This document shows positions 8,691 through 17,890 of a stretch of 54,615 bases of DNA, one piece after another. Numbering within the stretch: the first letter of the stretch is position 1; every line of letters starts with the position of its first letter. The stretch spans positions 1-54,615 of the forward strand of contig JAJTEN010000017.1 of assembly GCA_021298155.1 (NCBI GenBank), given 5' to 3'. The translations under genes were made by a program, and so were the position numbers. The stretch is from Sphingobacteriales bacterium. Its GTDB lineage: Bacteria > Bacteroidota > Bacteroidia > UKL13-3. The notes under the pieces are model-generated. The model was not told where the DNA came from and searched no databases. It was given only the letters and a program-made list of their open reading frames with translations.

Positions 8691-9096
8691 CATAAACTAC
8701 ACTCTTCACAATTTGCATGAGGCCGCTCAATTCGTTATTGAGCATGCAGGTAATCAAAAGTTATGGTGTTTTTATGGTAACATGGGAGCAGGCAAAACAA
8801 CTTTAATTAAAGAGATTTGCAAGCAATTAAATATAAACCAACAGGTTAGTAGTCCAACTTTTTCTTTGGTTAATGAATATACCCTGCCCAACCATTTTCC
8901 GCTCTATCATTTTGATTTTTATCGGATTAAAGATATTACAGAAGTGTATGATATTGGGTATGAAACATACTTTGAAAGTGGATTCATTTGTTTAATAGAA
9001 TGGCCCGAGATGATTCATGAAATATTAGCAGGAGAGACATATATTGCCATTAAAATCGAAGTTTTAGAGAATTCTAGATTGATCCAAATACTCTAA
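8674..9096 (+). CDS. tsaE: tRNA t6A37 synthesis ATPase TsaE
   Basis: ATPase that works with TsaB and TsaD to make threonylcarbamoyladenosine at position 37 of ANN-decoding tRNAs. Walker A is GNMGAGKTTL around residue 35, followed by VSSPTFSLVNEY (switch-like region) and HFDFYRI, all diagnostic. At 140 residues it has the normal length. The ATG at 8674 lies inside the proline dehydrogenase gene (17-base overlap), which indicates translational coupling of two functionally unrelated genes. Confidence 0.95.
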   Translation: MQVKNSINYTLHNLHEAAQFVIEHAGNQKLWCFYGNMGAGKTTLIKEICKQLNINQQVSSPTFSLVNEYTLPNHFPLYHFDFYRIKDITEVYDIGYETYFESGFICLIEWPEMIHEILAGETYIAIKIEVLENSRLIQIL

Positions 9097-9110
9097 TAAA
9101 ATTTTAGCAA

Positions 9111-9140
9111 TTGAATTTTAAAATAGAATTTGTACATTTG
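9111..9140 (+). promoter_or_regulatory. Promoter of alanine dehydrogenase gene
   Basis: TTG at 9111-9113 is followed after 19 bases by TACATTTG at 9133-9140, an exact TAnnTTTG. This is one of the clearest consensus promoters in the window. The predicted start of transcription leaves a short leader of roughly 20 bases before the ATG at 9164, so ald is transcribed separately from tsaE. Confidence 0.65.
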
Positions 9141-9163
9141 GGTTCATTCAAATCAAAGCAACC

Positions 9164-10390
9164 ATGGCAGAACATACATCTTTTGGGTTTGGGGATCTAG
9201 CCAGGCAAGCGAGTTTACAGCCTAAAGAATCATTGTTAGAGGTAAATTCACCCAATAAAACCTTGTATATTGGTGTGCCTAAAGAAACTACGTTGCAGGA
9301 GCATCGCATTGCCCTTACGCCTTCTTCTGTTCAACAGCTTGTAAATAATGGAAATGAGGTTTGGATTGAGGCTGATGCAGGTAAACCAGCCAAGTTTAGC
9401 GACAGAGAATATAGTGAAGCAGGGGCTAAGATATGCTACAGTAGAGAGGAGATTTATAAAGCAAATATTATTGCCAAAGTTGAGCCACCAACCATAGAGG
9501 AAATATCGTTATTAGCGCCAGACAAGCTCCTAATTTCTGCTTTGCAACATGGGTCAAAATCGAGCTCCTATGTAAAAAGTCTGATGCAAAAGAAGATTAA
9601 TGCAATTGGTTTTGAATATTTAAAAGATGCTGATGGTATTTTTCCGATTATTAGAAGTATGAGTGAAATTGCTGGGATCACTGCAATTTCAATAGCAGCA
9701 GATTTATTAAGTATTAGAAGTGGGGGAAAGGGCGAATTATTGGGTGGTGTATCTGGAATTCCGCCTACAGAGATAGTTATTATTGGTGCTGGTACAGTAG
9801 GAGAATATGCTGCAAAAGCTGCCATCGGAAAGGGCGCTATTGTTAAGGTGTTTGATAACTCATTAGCCAAGTTAAGAAGGTTACAAAGTAATTTGGGTCA
9901 GCCTATTTTTACCTCTTTAATACATCCAAAGATTTTACAAAAGGCCTTGTTAACTGCTGATGTGGCTATCGGGTGTATAAGGGGAGAAGAAGGTAGGAGT
10001 CCGGTTATTGTTAGCGAAGAACTGGTAACCCAAATGAAGCCAAGCAGTGTGATTTTGGATATAAGTATTGATCAGGGTGGGGTGTTTGAAACTTCAGAAT
10101 TAACAACTCATGCTTCGCCTACATTTGTAAAGCATGATGTGATACATTATTGTGTGCCCAATATTACGAGTAATGTTTGCAGAACTGCCAGTTATGCCTT
10201 GAGCAATATTTTAACACCACTTTTGTTAAAAATAGCTGAGTCTAGCAGTATTTCTTCGTTTTTATTAACCCATCCTGAAGTAAGAAATGGAGTGTATATT
10301 TATAAGGGTAACCTAACCAATCAGCATTTGGGTAAACGTTTGAGTATTTATCAAAAAGATATTGATTTATTGTTGGCAGCGCATGCCTGA
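9164..10390 (+). CDS. ald: Alanine dehydrogenase
   Basis: NAD-dependent interconversion of alanine with pyruvate and ammonia. The N-terminal domain has IGVPKETTLQEHRIALTPSS with the family Lys and Arg residues, and the Rossmann domain has IVIIGAGTVGEYAAKAAIGK. PNITSNVCRTASYALSN near the C-terminus is also typical. It is 408 residues, longer than the 370 of Bacillus because of an N-terminal extension of about 30 residues, which I believe is common in this phylum. NAD(P) transhydrogenase alpha subunit is the related alternative, but no transhydrogenase partner is adjacent. Confidence 0.92.
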   Translation: MAEHTSFGFGDLARQASLQPKESLLEVNSPNKTLYIGVPKETTLQEHRIALTPSSVQQLVNNGNEVWIEADAGKPAKFSDREYSEAGAKICYSREEIYKANIIAKVEPPTIEEISLLAPDKLLISALQHGSKSSSYVKSLMQKKINAIGFEYLKDADGIFPIIRSMSEIAGITAISIAADLLSIRSGGKGELLGGVSGIPPTEIVIIGAGTVGEYAAKAAIGKGAIVKVFDNSLAKLRRLQSNLGQPIFTSLIHPKILQKALLTADVAIGCIRGEEGRSPVIVSEELVTQMKPSSVILDISIDQGGVFETSELTTHASPTFVKHDVIHYCVPNITSNVCRTASYALSNILTPLLLKIAESSSISSFLLTHPEVRNGVYIYKGNLTNQHLGKRLSIYQKDIDLLLAAHA

Positions 10391-10492
10391 TTTTTATACA
10401 TATTTTGCAAATTATTATTTTAAGTGTATACAAATCAATTGATAAAGTAATCCACATGGGTGTTGATACGTGGTGCATTAGTTAAGATAATC

Positions 10493-10548
10493 TTGTTCTT
10501 TATTTGAAGAACAAACAATGTTTCACAAAATCTGAAATACTGTTTCAC
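10493..10548. promoter_or_regulatory. Inverted repeat and twin parS-like half sites upstream of parA
   Basis: A perfect 8-base inverted repeat with a 6-base centre (TTGTTCTT at 10493-10500, AAGAACAA at 10507-10514) is followed by two direct copies of TGTTTCAC at 10519-10526 and 10541-10548, 22 bases apart, about two helical turns. TGTTTCAC is the left half of the consensus parS palindrome, but neither copy has the right half. The surrounding gap 10391-10650 (260 bases) contains no gene. It may hold the parA promoter, an operator, or partial ParB sites. Confidence 0.35.
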
Positions 10549-10650
10549 GGAGAATTAAAAGCAATATGTGAAGGCAAATAGGCTTTTAACAACTTAAAAA
10601 AGGTTCAATTAAAAGATTTAAAATCGGGTGTGTAATTCACCAATAAAATT

Positions 10651-11457
10651 ATGGGTAAGATAATATCAATTGTAAATCAAAAAGGTGGAGTAGGAAAGAC
10701 TACCACTGCCATTAATTTGGCGGCTAGTTTAGCTGTTTTGGAGTTTAAAACTTTGGTAATTGATGCAGATCCGCAGGCAAACACAACCTCTGGTCTTGGG
10801 TTCGATCCAAAAGAGATACGCACTGGTTTGTATGAAGTATTGGTTAATGAGGTTCCATTTAAAGATGCAATCCTAGGAACTGATTTTGCTTATCTCGATA
10901 TCCTACCATCTAATATTGATTTGGTGGGCGCAGAGATCGAATTAATTAATGTGCCCAACAGAGAACGCATCATGAAACATGCCCTGGACAAGGTGAAAAA
11001 CATGTATGATTTTGTTATAATTGATTGTTCTCCATCTTTGGGATTAATTACCACCAACTCACTTGTGGCTAGTAATTCTGTAATTATACCGGTTCAATGT
11101 GAGTATTTTGCTTTGGAAGGTTTAGGTAAGTTATTAAATACGGTAAAAATTATACAAAGCAATTTGAATACTGAATTGCAAATTGAAGGCTTGTTGTTAA
11201 CGATGTACGACATGCGTTTGCGATTGAGTAATCAGGTTGTAGAAGAAGTAAAAATGCATTTCCAAGATCTAGTATTTGATACCATAATCCAACGAAATAC
11301 GAAATTGAGTGAGGCGCCAAGTTTTGGTTTAGCTGTAATAACCCATGATGCAGAAAGCAAGGGTGCCGTAAACTATTTAAACTTAGCGAAAGAGCTTTTG
11401 CATAAAAATGGGTTAACCAAAACCAATATGATGGAGAGCAACCACGATTTAAACTAA
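10651..11457 (+). CDS. parA: Chromosome partitioning ATPase ParA (Soj)
   Basis: Deviant Walker A ATPase that binds DNA non-specifically and moves ParB-parS complexes during chromosome segregation. The motif KGGVGKTTTAINLAASL starts at residue 10, followed by DADPQANTTSG, and DFVIIDCSPSLGLIT holds the Walker B aspartate. The length of 268 residues and the absence of an N-terminal helix-turn-helix mark it as the short chromosomal type. It is first in parA-parB-DUF5683-dapB-lepB, a gene order I recognise from many members of the phylum. Promoter not identified with confidence. Confidence 0.97.
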   Translation: MGKIISIVNQKGGVGKTTTAINLAASLAVLEFKTLVIDADPQANTTSGLGFDPKEIRTGLYEVLVNEVPFKDAILGTDFAYLDILPSNIDLVGAEIELINVPNRERIMKHALDKVKNMYDFVIIDCSPSLGLITTNSLVASNSVIIPVQCEYFALEGLGKLLNTVKIIQSNLNTELQIEGLLLTMYDMRLRLSNQVVEEVKMHFQDLVFDTIIQRNTKLSEAPSFGLAVITHDAESKGAVNYLNLAKELLHKNGLTKTNMMESNHDLN

Positions 11458-11481
11458 CATTTTAAGCCAACACATTTACAC

Positions 11482-12372
11482 ATGAGCAAGCAACAACGCA
11501 ATGCATTAGGAAGAGGATTAAGTGCTTTATTAGAAAATGCAAGCACCGATATAACTGCAACAGAATCGAAGCCACTTCATTCTATTAGTGAAATTTTAAT
11601 TAGTCAGGTTCAAGCCAATCCATTTCAACCACGCGAGGAATTTGATGATGTGGCCTTGAATGAATTAGCGGATTCTATTCGTGTTCATGGAATTATTCAG
11701 CCAATAACCGTTAGAAAATTAGGATATGATAGTTACCAGATAATTAGTGGAGAGAGAAGAACTAGGGCTTCAAGGTTAGCTGGACTAACTACTATTCCTG
11801 CCTTTATTAGATTGGCAGATGATCAAGGAATGCTTGAAATGGCATTAATAGAAAATATCCAACGTGAGGAGTTAAATGCCATGGAAATCGCATTTAGTTA
11901 TAAGCGATTATTGGATGAATGCTCATTAAATCAAGAACAATTAGGGGATAGGGTTGGTAAAAACAGATCTACCGTAAATAATTACCTCAGGTTGTTAAAG
12001 CTGCCTGATAATATTCAAGTTGCCATTAGAGATGGACAAATTTCAATGGGTCACGCACGCGCTATCATAAATATAGATAACCTAGACGAACAACAGTATT
12101 TGTTTTCAAAAATGATGGAAGAGGGATTGTCTGTGAGAGATGTAGAAAATTTGGTTCGGGCGGCACATGAAAGAAAAGATGAAGAAGTAAAACCTTCAGT
12201 ACAAAGCAAAAAGAAGGTAAGTTTGCCTGAAGGATTCTCGGATATTCAAAAAACCTTGAGCGGAAAGCTGAGTGTAAAAGTTAAAATTAAGGCAGATGAG
12301 CGCGGAAGAGGAATGGTAAGTATTCCATTTAAATCGCAACAAGATTTAAAGCGAATAATTGATTTAATGTAA
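11482..12372 (+). CDS. parB: Chromosome partitioning protein ParB (Spo0J)
   Basis: CTP-dependent DNA clamp that loads at parS. The CTPase signatures are visible: GERRTRAS and ENIQREELN. A helix-turn-helix follows around SLNQEQLGDRVGKNRSTVNN, and MGHARAI is typical of the DNA-binding domain. The N-terminus has the ParA-stimulating RNALGRGLSALL. At 296 residues it is normal. It starts 24 bases after parA and its stop TAATG overlaps the ATG of the next gene by one base, so the unit is coupled. Confidence 0.97.
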   Translation: MSKQQRNALGRGLSALLENASTDITATESKPLHSISEILISQVQANPFQPREEFDDVALNELADSIRVHGIIQPITVRKLGYDSYQIISGERRTRASRLAGLTTIPAFIRLADDQGMLEMALIENIQREELNAMEIAFSYKRLLDECSLNQEQLGDRVGKNRSTVNNYLRLLKLPDNIQVAIRDGQISMGHARAIINIDNLDEQQYLFSKMMEEGLSVRDVENLVRAAHERKDEEVKPSVQSKKKVSLPEGFSDIQKTLSGKLSVKVKIKADERGRGMVSIPFKSQQDLKRIIDLM

Positions 12373-12947
12373 TGCAGAAATTTCTGCTGCTTATACTTGT
12401 TAATAGCTTTATTTTAGGCACATTTGCTCAAAGTAAAGACAGTACTTCTGTTGTAAAGTTACCTGTTGCTAAAAGCGAATTAACACGTCCTCAAAAGGCA
12501 ACTTTACTCTCCTTAATTCCGGGAGGCGGACAAATTTACAACCAAAAGTATTGGAAGGTTCCTGTGGTATATATTGGATTTGGGGCATTGGCCTATTCTA
12601 CGCTCATGAACCAACAATATTACGATGAGGTGCGATTGGCTTATTTACAGCGAATAAATAAAGAACCAGTTACTAATCCTGAATACGCCAATGTGCCTAC
12701 AGAAATGTTGTTTGGTTTGCGGGAATATTATCGGAAAAACCGAGATCTTTCAGTAATTGGCCTATTTGGCTTATATGCCTTCAATTTAATAGATGCGGCT
12801 GTTGATGCACATTTGCGCGAATTTGACGTAACAGATAAATTAAGTTTACAGCTAAAACCTGTTTATCAAATGGGATTCGCAGGCAATTATTCTGGTTTGA
12901 AATACTTGATATTAATTTATGAAAATCGCATTATTAGGTTACGGTAA
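12372..12947 (+). CDS. DUF5683 domain protein, membrane or exported
   Basis: Function unknown. The 191-residue product has a signal peptide ending in Thr-Phe-Ala-Gln, then the family hallmark LSLIPGGGQIYNQKYWKVP and two hydrophobic segments (about residues 58-78 and 127-145). Families with this motif sit in or at the membrane. Its place between parB and dapB is conserved in the phylum, which argues for a housekeeping envelope role. The start overlaps the parB stop by one base and its end overlaps dapB by 29 bases. Confidence 0.88.
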   Translation: MQKFLLLILVNSFILGTFAQSKDSTSVVKLPVAKSELTRPQKATLLSLIPGGGQIYNQKYWKVPVVYIGFGALAYSTLMNQQYYDEVRLAYLQRINKEPVTNPEYANVPTEMLFGLREYYRKNRDLSVIGLFGLYAFNLIDAAVDAHLREFDVTDKLSLQLKPVYQMGFAGNYSGLKYLILIYENRIIRLR

Positions 12948-13680
12948 GATGGGTATGGCCATTGAGAAAATTGCCATCGCAAAAGGGCATGAAATTGTTT
13001 ATAAAGTTACTTTTGAAAATGCCTATGATTTTATGCCAATTTCATTAAAAAATGTAGATGTAGCCATAGATTTTAGTATGCCAACTGCTGCGGCAGACAA
13101 TATTTATAAGTGTTTTGATACCAATACTCCTATTGTGGTTGGAACTACAGGTTGGTACGATCAGTTTGATGAAATTAAAAATAGGTGTTTACAAGAAAAT
13201 CAATCCATGGTTTATAGCACTAATTTTAGTATAGGTGTTAATTTATTTTATAAGTTAAATAAGGTACTTGCCAGTATGATGGCACATTTTGATACCTATG
13301 ATGTGATGTTAGAAGAAGTACATCATACAGAAAAAAAAGATCATCCAAGTGGTACAGCACTTTCTTTAGCTGACCAAATTATGGGTGAAATAAAAACAAA
13401 AACTCAGATAAAAGAACGTTTAATCTACAGTAAAGAAATGCCTTCGCAAAGTGTAAAGCCGCATGAACTTTTAATTGAATCATACAGAGAGGGCGATGTT
13501 ACTGGCTTGCATAAAGTAAAATATGAGTCTTTAATAGATAGTATAGAAATCACACATGATGCAAAATCTAGGTATGGCTTTGCAAAAGGTGCCTTGTTAG
13601 CTGCAGAATGGATTGTAGGTAAAAAAGGAATTTACACCATGGACGACATTCTAAATTTAGATGAAATTAGTAAAAAGTAA
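12919..13680 (+). CDS. dapB: 4-hydroxy-tetrahydrodipicolinate reductase
   Basis: NAD(P)H-dependent step of the diaminopimelate/lysine pathway, feeding peptidoglycan and lysine synthesis. The dinucleotide motif GYGKMGMAIE opens the protein; VVGTTGW, TNFSIGVNLF and the signature EVHHTEKKDHPSGTA (catalytic His and substrate Lys) follow. At 253 residues it is typical. It begins inside the DUF5683 gene, 29 bases before that gene ends, so it depends on its translation. Confidence 0.96.
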   Translation: MKIALLGYGKMGMAIEKIAIAKGHEIVYKVTFENAYDFMPISLKNVDVAIDFSMPTAAADNIYKCFDTNTPIVVGTTGWYDQFDEIKNRCLQENQSMVYSTNFSIGVNLFYKLNKVLASMMAHFDTYDVMLEEVHHTEKKDHPSGTALSLADQIMGEIKTKTQIKERLIYSKEMPSQSVKPHELLIESYREGDVTGLHKVKYESLIDSIEITHDAKSRYGFAKGALLAAEWIVGKKGIYTMDDILNLDEISKK

Positions 13681-13770
13681 CCTCTTAGCTAATTTTTAAA
13701 CCGATTATCATTTATTTCCTAGTTTGCTCAATTTTTACTGCAAATTCTACGTTGAACCAAATAAAAAAAC

Positions 13771-15144
13771 ATGTCAAAACAAGCTTCGTTTAACCTGAAA
13801 GATACTTTTAATAGTTATTATAAATCTCCTAAGCAATTCACCAAAAAGCAGTGGATTATATCATTGGTTTGGTGTTTTTTAAATTGTATTATTTTTGCAT
13901 TGTATATAAGTGCTGGTTCAGATGTAGTAATGGCATTCATGAATCTGTTTTACGGATGTGCCTTAATCTTTTTATATTTTACACGTATTTTGGCATTCAT
14001 TGTATCTCCTGTTATATATTTGATTTTATACGTTTTTTATTTGGTTAGATTGCAAGCAAAACCAAGTCAGCACATGGTATATGAATGGAGTGATGCCCTT
14101 TGGTTTGCTACACTTGCAGCTACAGTAATTCGTTCTTATTTTATCGAGGCCTATACCATTCCAACTTCATCTATGGAGAAGTCTCTCTTAGTTGGTGATT
14201 TTTTATTCGTCAGTAAATTTCATTATGGAACTCGCTTGCCTGTTACGCCATTAGCCTTTCCATTTGCGCATAATATCATGCCATTAACAGATTCAACGCC
14301 GAGTTATTTTTCATTTATGAAAATGCCTTATAAGCGTTTACCTGCAATAAATGATATTAAAAACAATGACGTGGTTGTGTTTAATTACCCTTACGAGGAC
14401 GGTAGACCATTTGATAAAAAAGAAAACTATATTAAACGTTGCTTGGCTATTGCTGGTGATAGCATAAAGGTGCACAACGGACAAGTATACATCAATAATA
14501 TACCTGCAGAGAACCCACCAAAAATGCAATTTAAGTATTATGTAAAGTTTAATGAAAACGGATTTTGGAATGAAAAAACCTTCCAAGGTATGTTAAGGAG
14601 GTATGATATTTCGGAAGGGGAGAATTTACCTCATGGGAACTTAGACTTCGCTTTTCCGCTTTCGGCTACCAATAAATTATCTATGGAGAAAGAGGCTGGG
14701 GTTGTAAAGGTAGATTCTTTATTTAGTAAGGAGGGTGAATATCAAGAGTATATATTCCCACATAACCCGAAATTAGCTTGGAGCGTAGATTTTTACGGAC
14801 CCTTATATGTACCAAAGGCAGGTGATGTTATTCAATTAGATTCAATTCAATATAGTTTGTATGAACGTGCCATTAGGGTTTATGAGAATAATCCTGGTTT
14901 CCGTATGGAAAATGGCAAATTTTATATGGGTAACAATCCAATAGAAAGCTATACATTTAAATATAATTATTATTTTATGATGGGTGATAACCGTCATAAT
15001 AGCGCAGATAGTCGTTTTTGGGGCTTTGTGCCAGAAACGAATGTAGTGGGTAAAGCCTTATTTGTTTGGATGAGTTGGGATAAAAACGGGGAGAATATTT
15101 TCAAAAAAGTTCGTTGGGACAGGTTATTTACCCTGATCAAATAA
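13771..15144 (+). CDS. lepB: Signal peptidase I
   Basis: Membrane serine protease that removes signal peptides from exported proteins. Three to four hydrophobic segments fill residues 28-95 and 110-125. The catalytic dyad is Ser134 in [13 protein letters not shown] and Lys222 in [11 protein letters not shown]. The C-terminal box [18 protein letters not shown] is also present. At 457 residues it is longer than the E. coli enzyme because of a large insertion between the Lys box and the C-terminal box, as is usual for this phylum. It is separated by 90 bases from dapB and by 101 bases from the SMC operon. Confidence 0.95.
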   Translation: MSKQASFNLKDTFNSYYKSPKQFTKKQWIISLVWCFLNCIIFALYISAGSDVVMAFMNLFYGCALIFLYFTRILAFIVSPVIYLILYVFYLVRLQAKPSQHMVYEWSDALWFATLAATVIRSYFIEAYTIPTSSMEKSLLVGDFLFVSKFHYGTRLPVTPLAFPFAHNIMPLTDSTPSYFSFMKMPYKRLPAINDIKNNDVVVFNYPYEDGRPFDKKENYIKRCLAIAGDSIKVHNGQVYINNIPAENPPKMQFKYYVKFNENGFWNEKTFQGMLRRYDISEGENLPHGNLDFAFPLSATNKLSMEKEAGVVKVDSLFSKEGEYQEYIFPHNPKLAWSVDFYGPLYVPKAGDVIQLDSIQYSLYERAIRVYENNPGFRMENGKFYMGNNPIESYTFKYNYYFMMGDNRHNSADSRFWGFVPETNVVGKALFVWMSWDKNGENIFKKVRWDRLFTLIK

Positions 15145-15191
15145 ACCACAACTAATTTCTTTTAATTTATCCCTCCAATGTGCATTAGATG

Positions 15192-15223
15192 TTGGTTTCT
15201 TTAGAAAAGTGAGTTGTATTTTG
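15192..15223 (+). promoter_or_regulatory. Near-consensus promoter of the Wadjet-like operon
   Basis: TTG at 15192-15194 and TATTTTG at 15217-15223 (one base short of TAnnTTTG) are separated by 22 bases, and the ATG of the SMC gene follows 23 bases later. The match is imperfect in both motif and spacing. The gap between lepB and the operon holds no visible hairpin terminator, so read-through from lepB is possible. Confidence 0.3.
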
Positions 15224-15245
15224 CCTCGATAAACGACGCAAATTT

Positions 15246-17882
15246 ATGCTAACTTCTTTAACTATTCTAAATTCTAAGGTATACGGAAAGGCTGAAATAA
15301 GGCTAAACGACTGTGATAGCTTACAATTGGTAGGGCCAAATAATATTGGAAAAAGTACCCTTATTTATGCCTTAAATTTCTTATTTATAATAGATGGTAA
15401 TAAGATGACCTTTAGTGGTCAGCGTAGGGGCGACAAAGAAACATTGCATCATTACTTTCCAAACCCTAATCAGAGTTATATCGTATTTGAGATTTTTAAA
15501 AAATCTTACTATTGTATTTTGGTCAAGCGTAATGGAGAGTCTGAATTAGAGTACTTTAGGTTTAACAGTGAATACAAGGAACATTTTTTTGTAGATGCCA
15601 ATAAAAAGCTTTTAAAATTTGATGAGGTGCAAGAAGCGCTTGCTAAAGATGGAATAAATCTAGAAGCGTTTAAAGATAAACGGGAGGTTTTTAATACGGT
15701 ATACCAGCGTGGCAGAAGAAATAATGGTGTAGTATGGTTAGATGATAATGTTAAAACAGAAGGATTAAGCAATAATTTTTCAAGAATCTATCGTTACCTG
15801 ATTAATACAAAATTAATTACCAATAAGAATTTAAAGGAAGCTTTAATAGTTGCTGATAATAGAGAAAATGAATCTTTGAATTTTTCACAAAAGAACAAAA
15901 AGGATATTATTGATCTAAGAAAAATTAACAATGAAATACGGAATTTAAAGTCGGTTAAAAATGAGTTTGAAGATTTCCGCGAGGTGGTAAGTCAGTATTC
16001 TGCTAAAGCTAGAATTATCAATCAGCTTTATTTTGGGTTTAACACAAATTATGAAACCACCTTACCTACACTTCAGAGTCAATTGGCTGAACGCAATCTT
16101 AATATAGCCAAAATTAACACAGAGATTAATGAAAATTTAATACCCAAAAAGGCCGAATTTGATCGAAAGATTGGTAATAAAGAAACAGAGATTAATAGTA
16201 AGGCTGAGTTGTTAAATTTTAAAGAGGAAGAATTAAAAATAATTCAATCTTACGATCCAATTGAGCTTCAAACTGAGGCTTTAGCCAATCATGATAAACA
16301 AAGAAAAGAAATAGAATCTAGGCTTACTATGGTTGAAATTCAGAAATTGAATAGCAACATGATAGAGCAAAGAATTAATCAACTAACTGTACAGGTAAAC
16401 CAATATGAAAATCAAATAAAAAATTACGGTGATTTATTGATTAATAAAATTTCAGGGAATAAAGAAAATCGCAAATGGCTTAACGGAATTTTAAGCGAGC
16501 AGGTAAAAAGTTTATCAGGCAAACAGGTGGTTAAAGCCATACATAAAGTATCTGATAAGCTTACTATTTTTGATGGAGAAATTGATTTAAAAAATCAGAT
16601 CAAGTTTGAAGATTTTAAATCGGTTGAAGAAATAAAAGAAGAGTTAGGCTTCACTAAATTAGAATTGAAAAGTCAGCAAGATTTATTTGAAGTAGCCAAA
16701 AATATTGAGAAGTCGGCTAAAGATTTATCTCAAATTAATCAAGAAATAGAGCGCATTAAAACCCAGATTCAAAAAATTAAGTCGGTACCCAGCATTCAAA
16801 AAGCCATTGAAAAGCTTAAAGCAGAGTTGCAGGTATTAAACACAGAGAAGCAGAAAATTGAATCGGAACAGTCTAAATTAGCTAAAGATATTGCTAAGAG
16901 GCAGTTAGAGGTTCAAGATTTAATTGTAGATAAAGACAAACGGGAGCGAAGAATTCGTGAATTACAGGATTATAAGCAACAGTTGGATACACTAGGATTA
17001 ATAGGAGAAGAATTTGAAACACAAGATGATTTGGATAATTTATTTAAAAAAGTGAGCATTAATTTGGCAGATAGAAATGAATTAAAGCAAACTAAAGATA
17101 AGTTATTTGAGAAATTACGTGATAAGTTACAATCGACCTTTGCAGACGAGCAAGATTTTATAAAATATGTGGAGGAAGAAATTGCCTTAATAGAAGATAA
17201 AGAACGTTCAATATCCTCTTTATTAGAAAATATTTCTGCTCAGTTTGCCAATCCTGCCTATACCTTGTTAAAGAGATATGATGAGTTTAAAGAGTTTGTC
17301 TACAATAAATTTAACAGTAAGTTATCTCAAGCCAAAATTTCTGATATTGAATCGCTAACCATTGAGTTAGAGGATAACAAGCGATTGGTGGATGAGGTTA
17401 AAAAAATTAGCCAGATTCAGCAAGTACGTGGACAATTAATGTTTGAATTTGACCATTCCGAGAATCTCAAGGTATTAGATCAATATTTGGATGCAGGAAA
17501 GAAAATTGATTTTGATGATTTATTTGATATTACCCTAAATTTAACGAGAAAAGGAAGTTCAAAGCGCGTAGATTTAAATGAGCAAATTGAATCGGATGGA
17601 ACCGATAAAATGATACGATTAATTATAATTATGACTATCATTAACCGTTTAGCCCTATTTGATGATGAGAATAGAATAGCTTTGTTTATTGATGAGGTAG
17701 CTACCATTGATAAACAGAATAGGCCAGAGTTAGTAAGGTTCTGTAAAGAGCACAATTTTATTCCGATATTTGCTGCGCCTGATGCTGTTGCAGGATTTGG
17801 AAAGTATTATTTTATATATCCAAATGCCGGAAAAATTAACATTAACGAAAAGGTTAATGCCATGTATGGGGAGCGTAATTAA
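15246..17882 (+). CDS. jetC: SMC/MukB-like ATPase of a Wadjet-type complex (JetC-like)
   Basis: Motor subunit of a predicted SMC complex that extrudes DNA loops. Walker A is GPNNIGKST at residues 30-38; Walker B is IALFIDEV at 811-818 with Asp816 and Glu817. The place of the ABC signature is taken by ESDGTDKMIRL near 782. Between about residues 230 and 720 lie long Glu/Lys/Gln-rich coiled coils, interrupted around 400-470 by a non-coil segment that may be the hinge. At 878 residues it is shorter than typical JetC/MksB proteins (about 1,100), implying short arms. It is the first gene of a four-gene operon, C-D-A-B. A RecN/SbcC-like protein is the alternative, but the kleisin-like and KITE-like partners downstream argue for MukBEF/Wadjet. 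Confidence 0.8.
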   Translation: MLTSLTILNSKVYGKAEIRLNDCDSLQLVGPNNIGKSTLIYALNFLFIIDGNKMTFSGQRRGDKETLHHYFPNPNQSYIVFEIFKKSYYCILVKRNGESELEYFRFNSEYKEHFFVDANKKLLKFDEVQEALAKDGINLEAFKDKREVFNTVYQRGRRNNGVVWLDDNVKTEGLSNNFSRIYRYLINTKLITNKNLKEALIVADNRENESLNFSQKNKKDIIDLRKINNEIRNLKSVKNEFEDFREVVSQYSAKARIINQLYFGFNTNYETTLPTLQSQLAERNLNIAKINTEINENLIPKKAEFDRKIGNKETEINSKAELLNFKEEELKIIQSYDPIELQTEALANHDKQRKEIESRLTMVEIQKLNSNMIEQRINQLTVQVNQYENQIKNYGDLLINKISGNKENRKWLNGILSEQVKSLSGKQVVKAIHKVSDKLTIFDGEIDLKNQIKFEDFKSVEEIKEELGFTKLELKSQQDLFEVAKNIEKSAKDLSQINQEIERIKTQIQKIKSVPSIQKAIEKLKAELQVLNTEKQKIESEQSKLAKDIAKRQLEVQDLIVDKDKRERRIRELQDYKQQLDTLGLIGEEFETQDDLDNLFKKVSINLADRNELKQTKDKLFEKLRDKLQSTFADEQDFIKYVEEEIALIEDKERSISSLLENISAQFANPAYTLLKRYDEFKEFVYNKFNSKLSQAKISDIESLTIELEDNKRLVDEVKKISQIQQVRGQLMFEFDHSENLKVLDQYLDAGKKIDFDDLFDITLNLTRKGSSKRVDLNEQIESDGTDKMIRLIIIMTIINRLALFDDENRIALFIDEVATIDKQNRPELVRFCKEHNFIPIFAAPDAVAGFGKYYFIYPNAGKININEKVNAMYGERN

Positions 17883-17890
17883 TATTATCT

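Noticed and set aside
9568-10478. Antisense open frames across the end of ald, including one into the parA upstream gap.
   Set aside because: No plausible protein features; they overlap a strong gene and a region with inverted repeats.
10519-10548. A complete parS site upstream of parA.
   Set aside because: Only the left half TGTTTCAC is present in each copy; the best 16-base match to consensus is 11 of 16. Kept only as a half-site observation.
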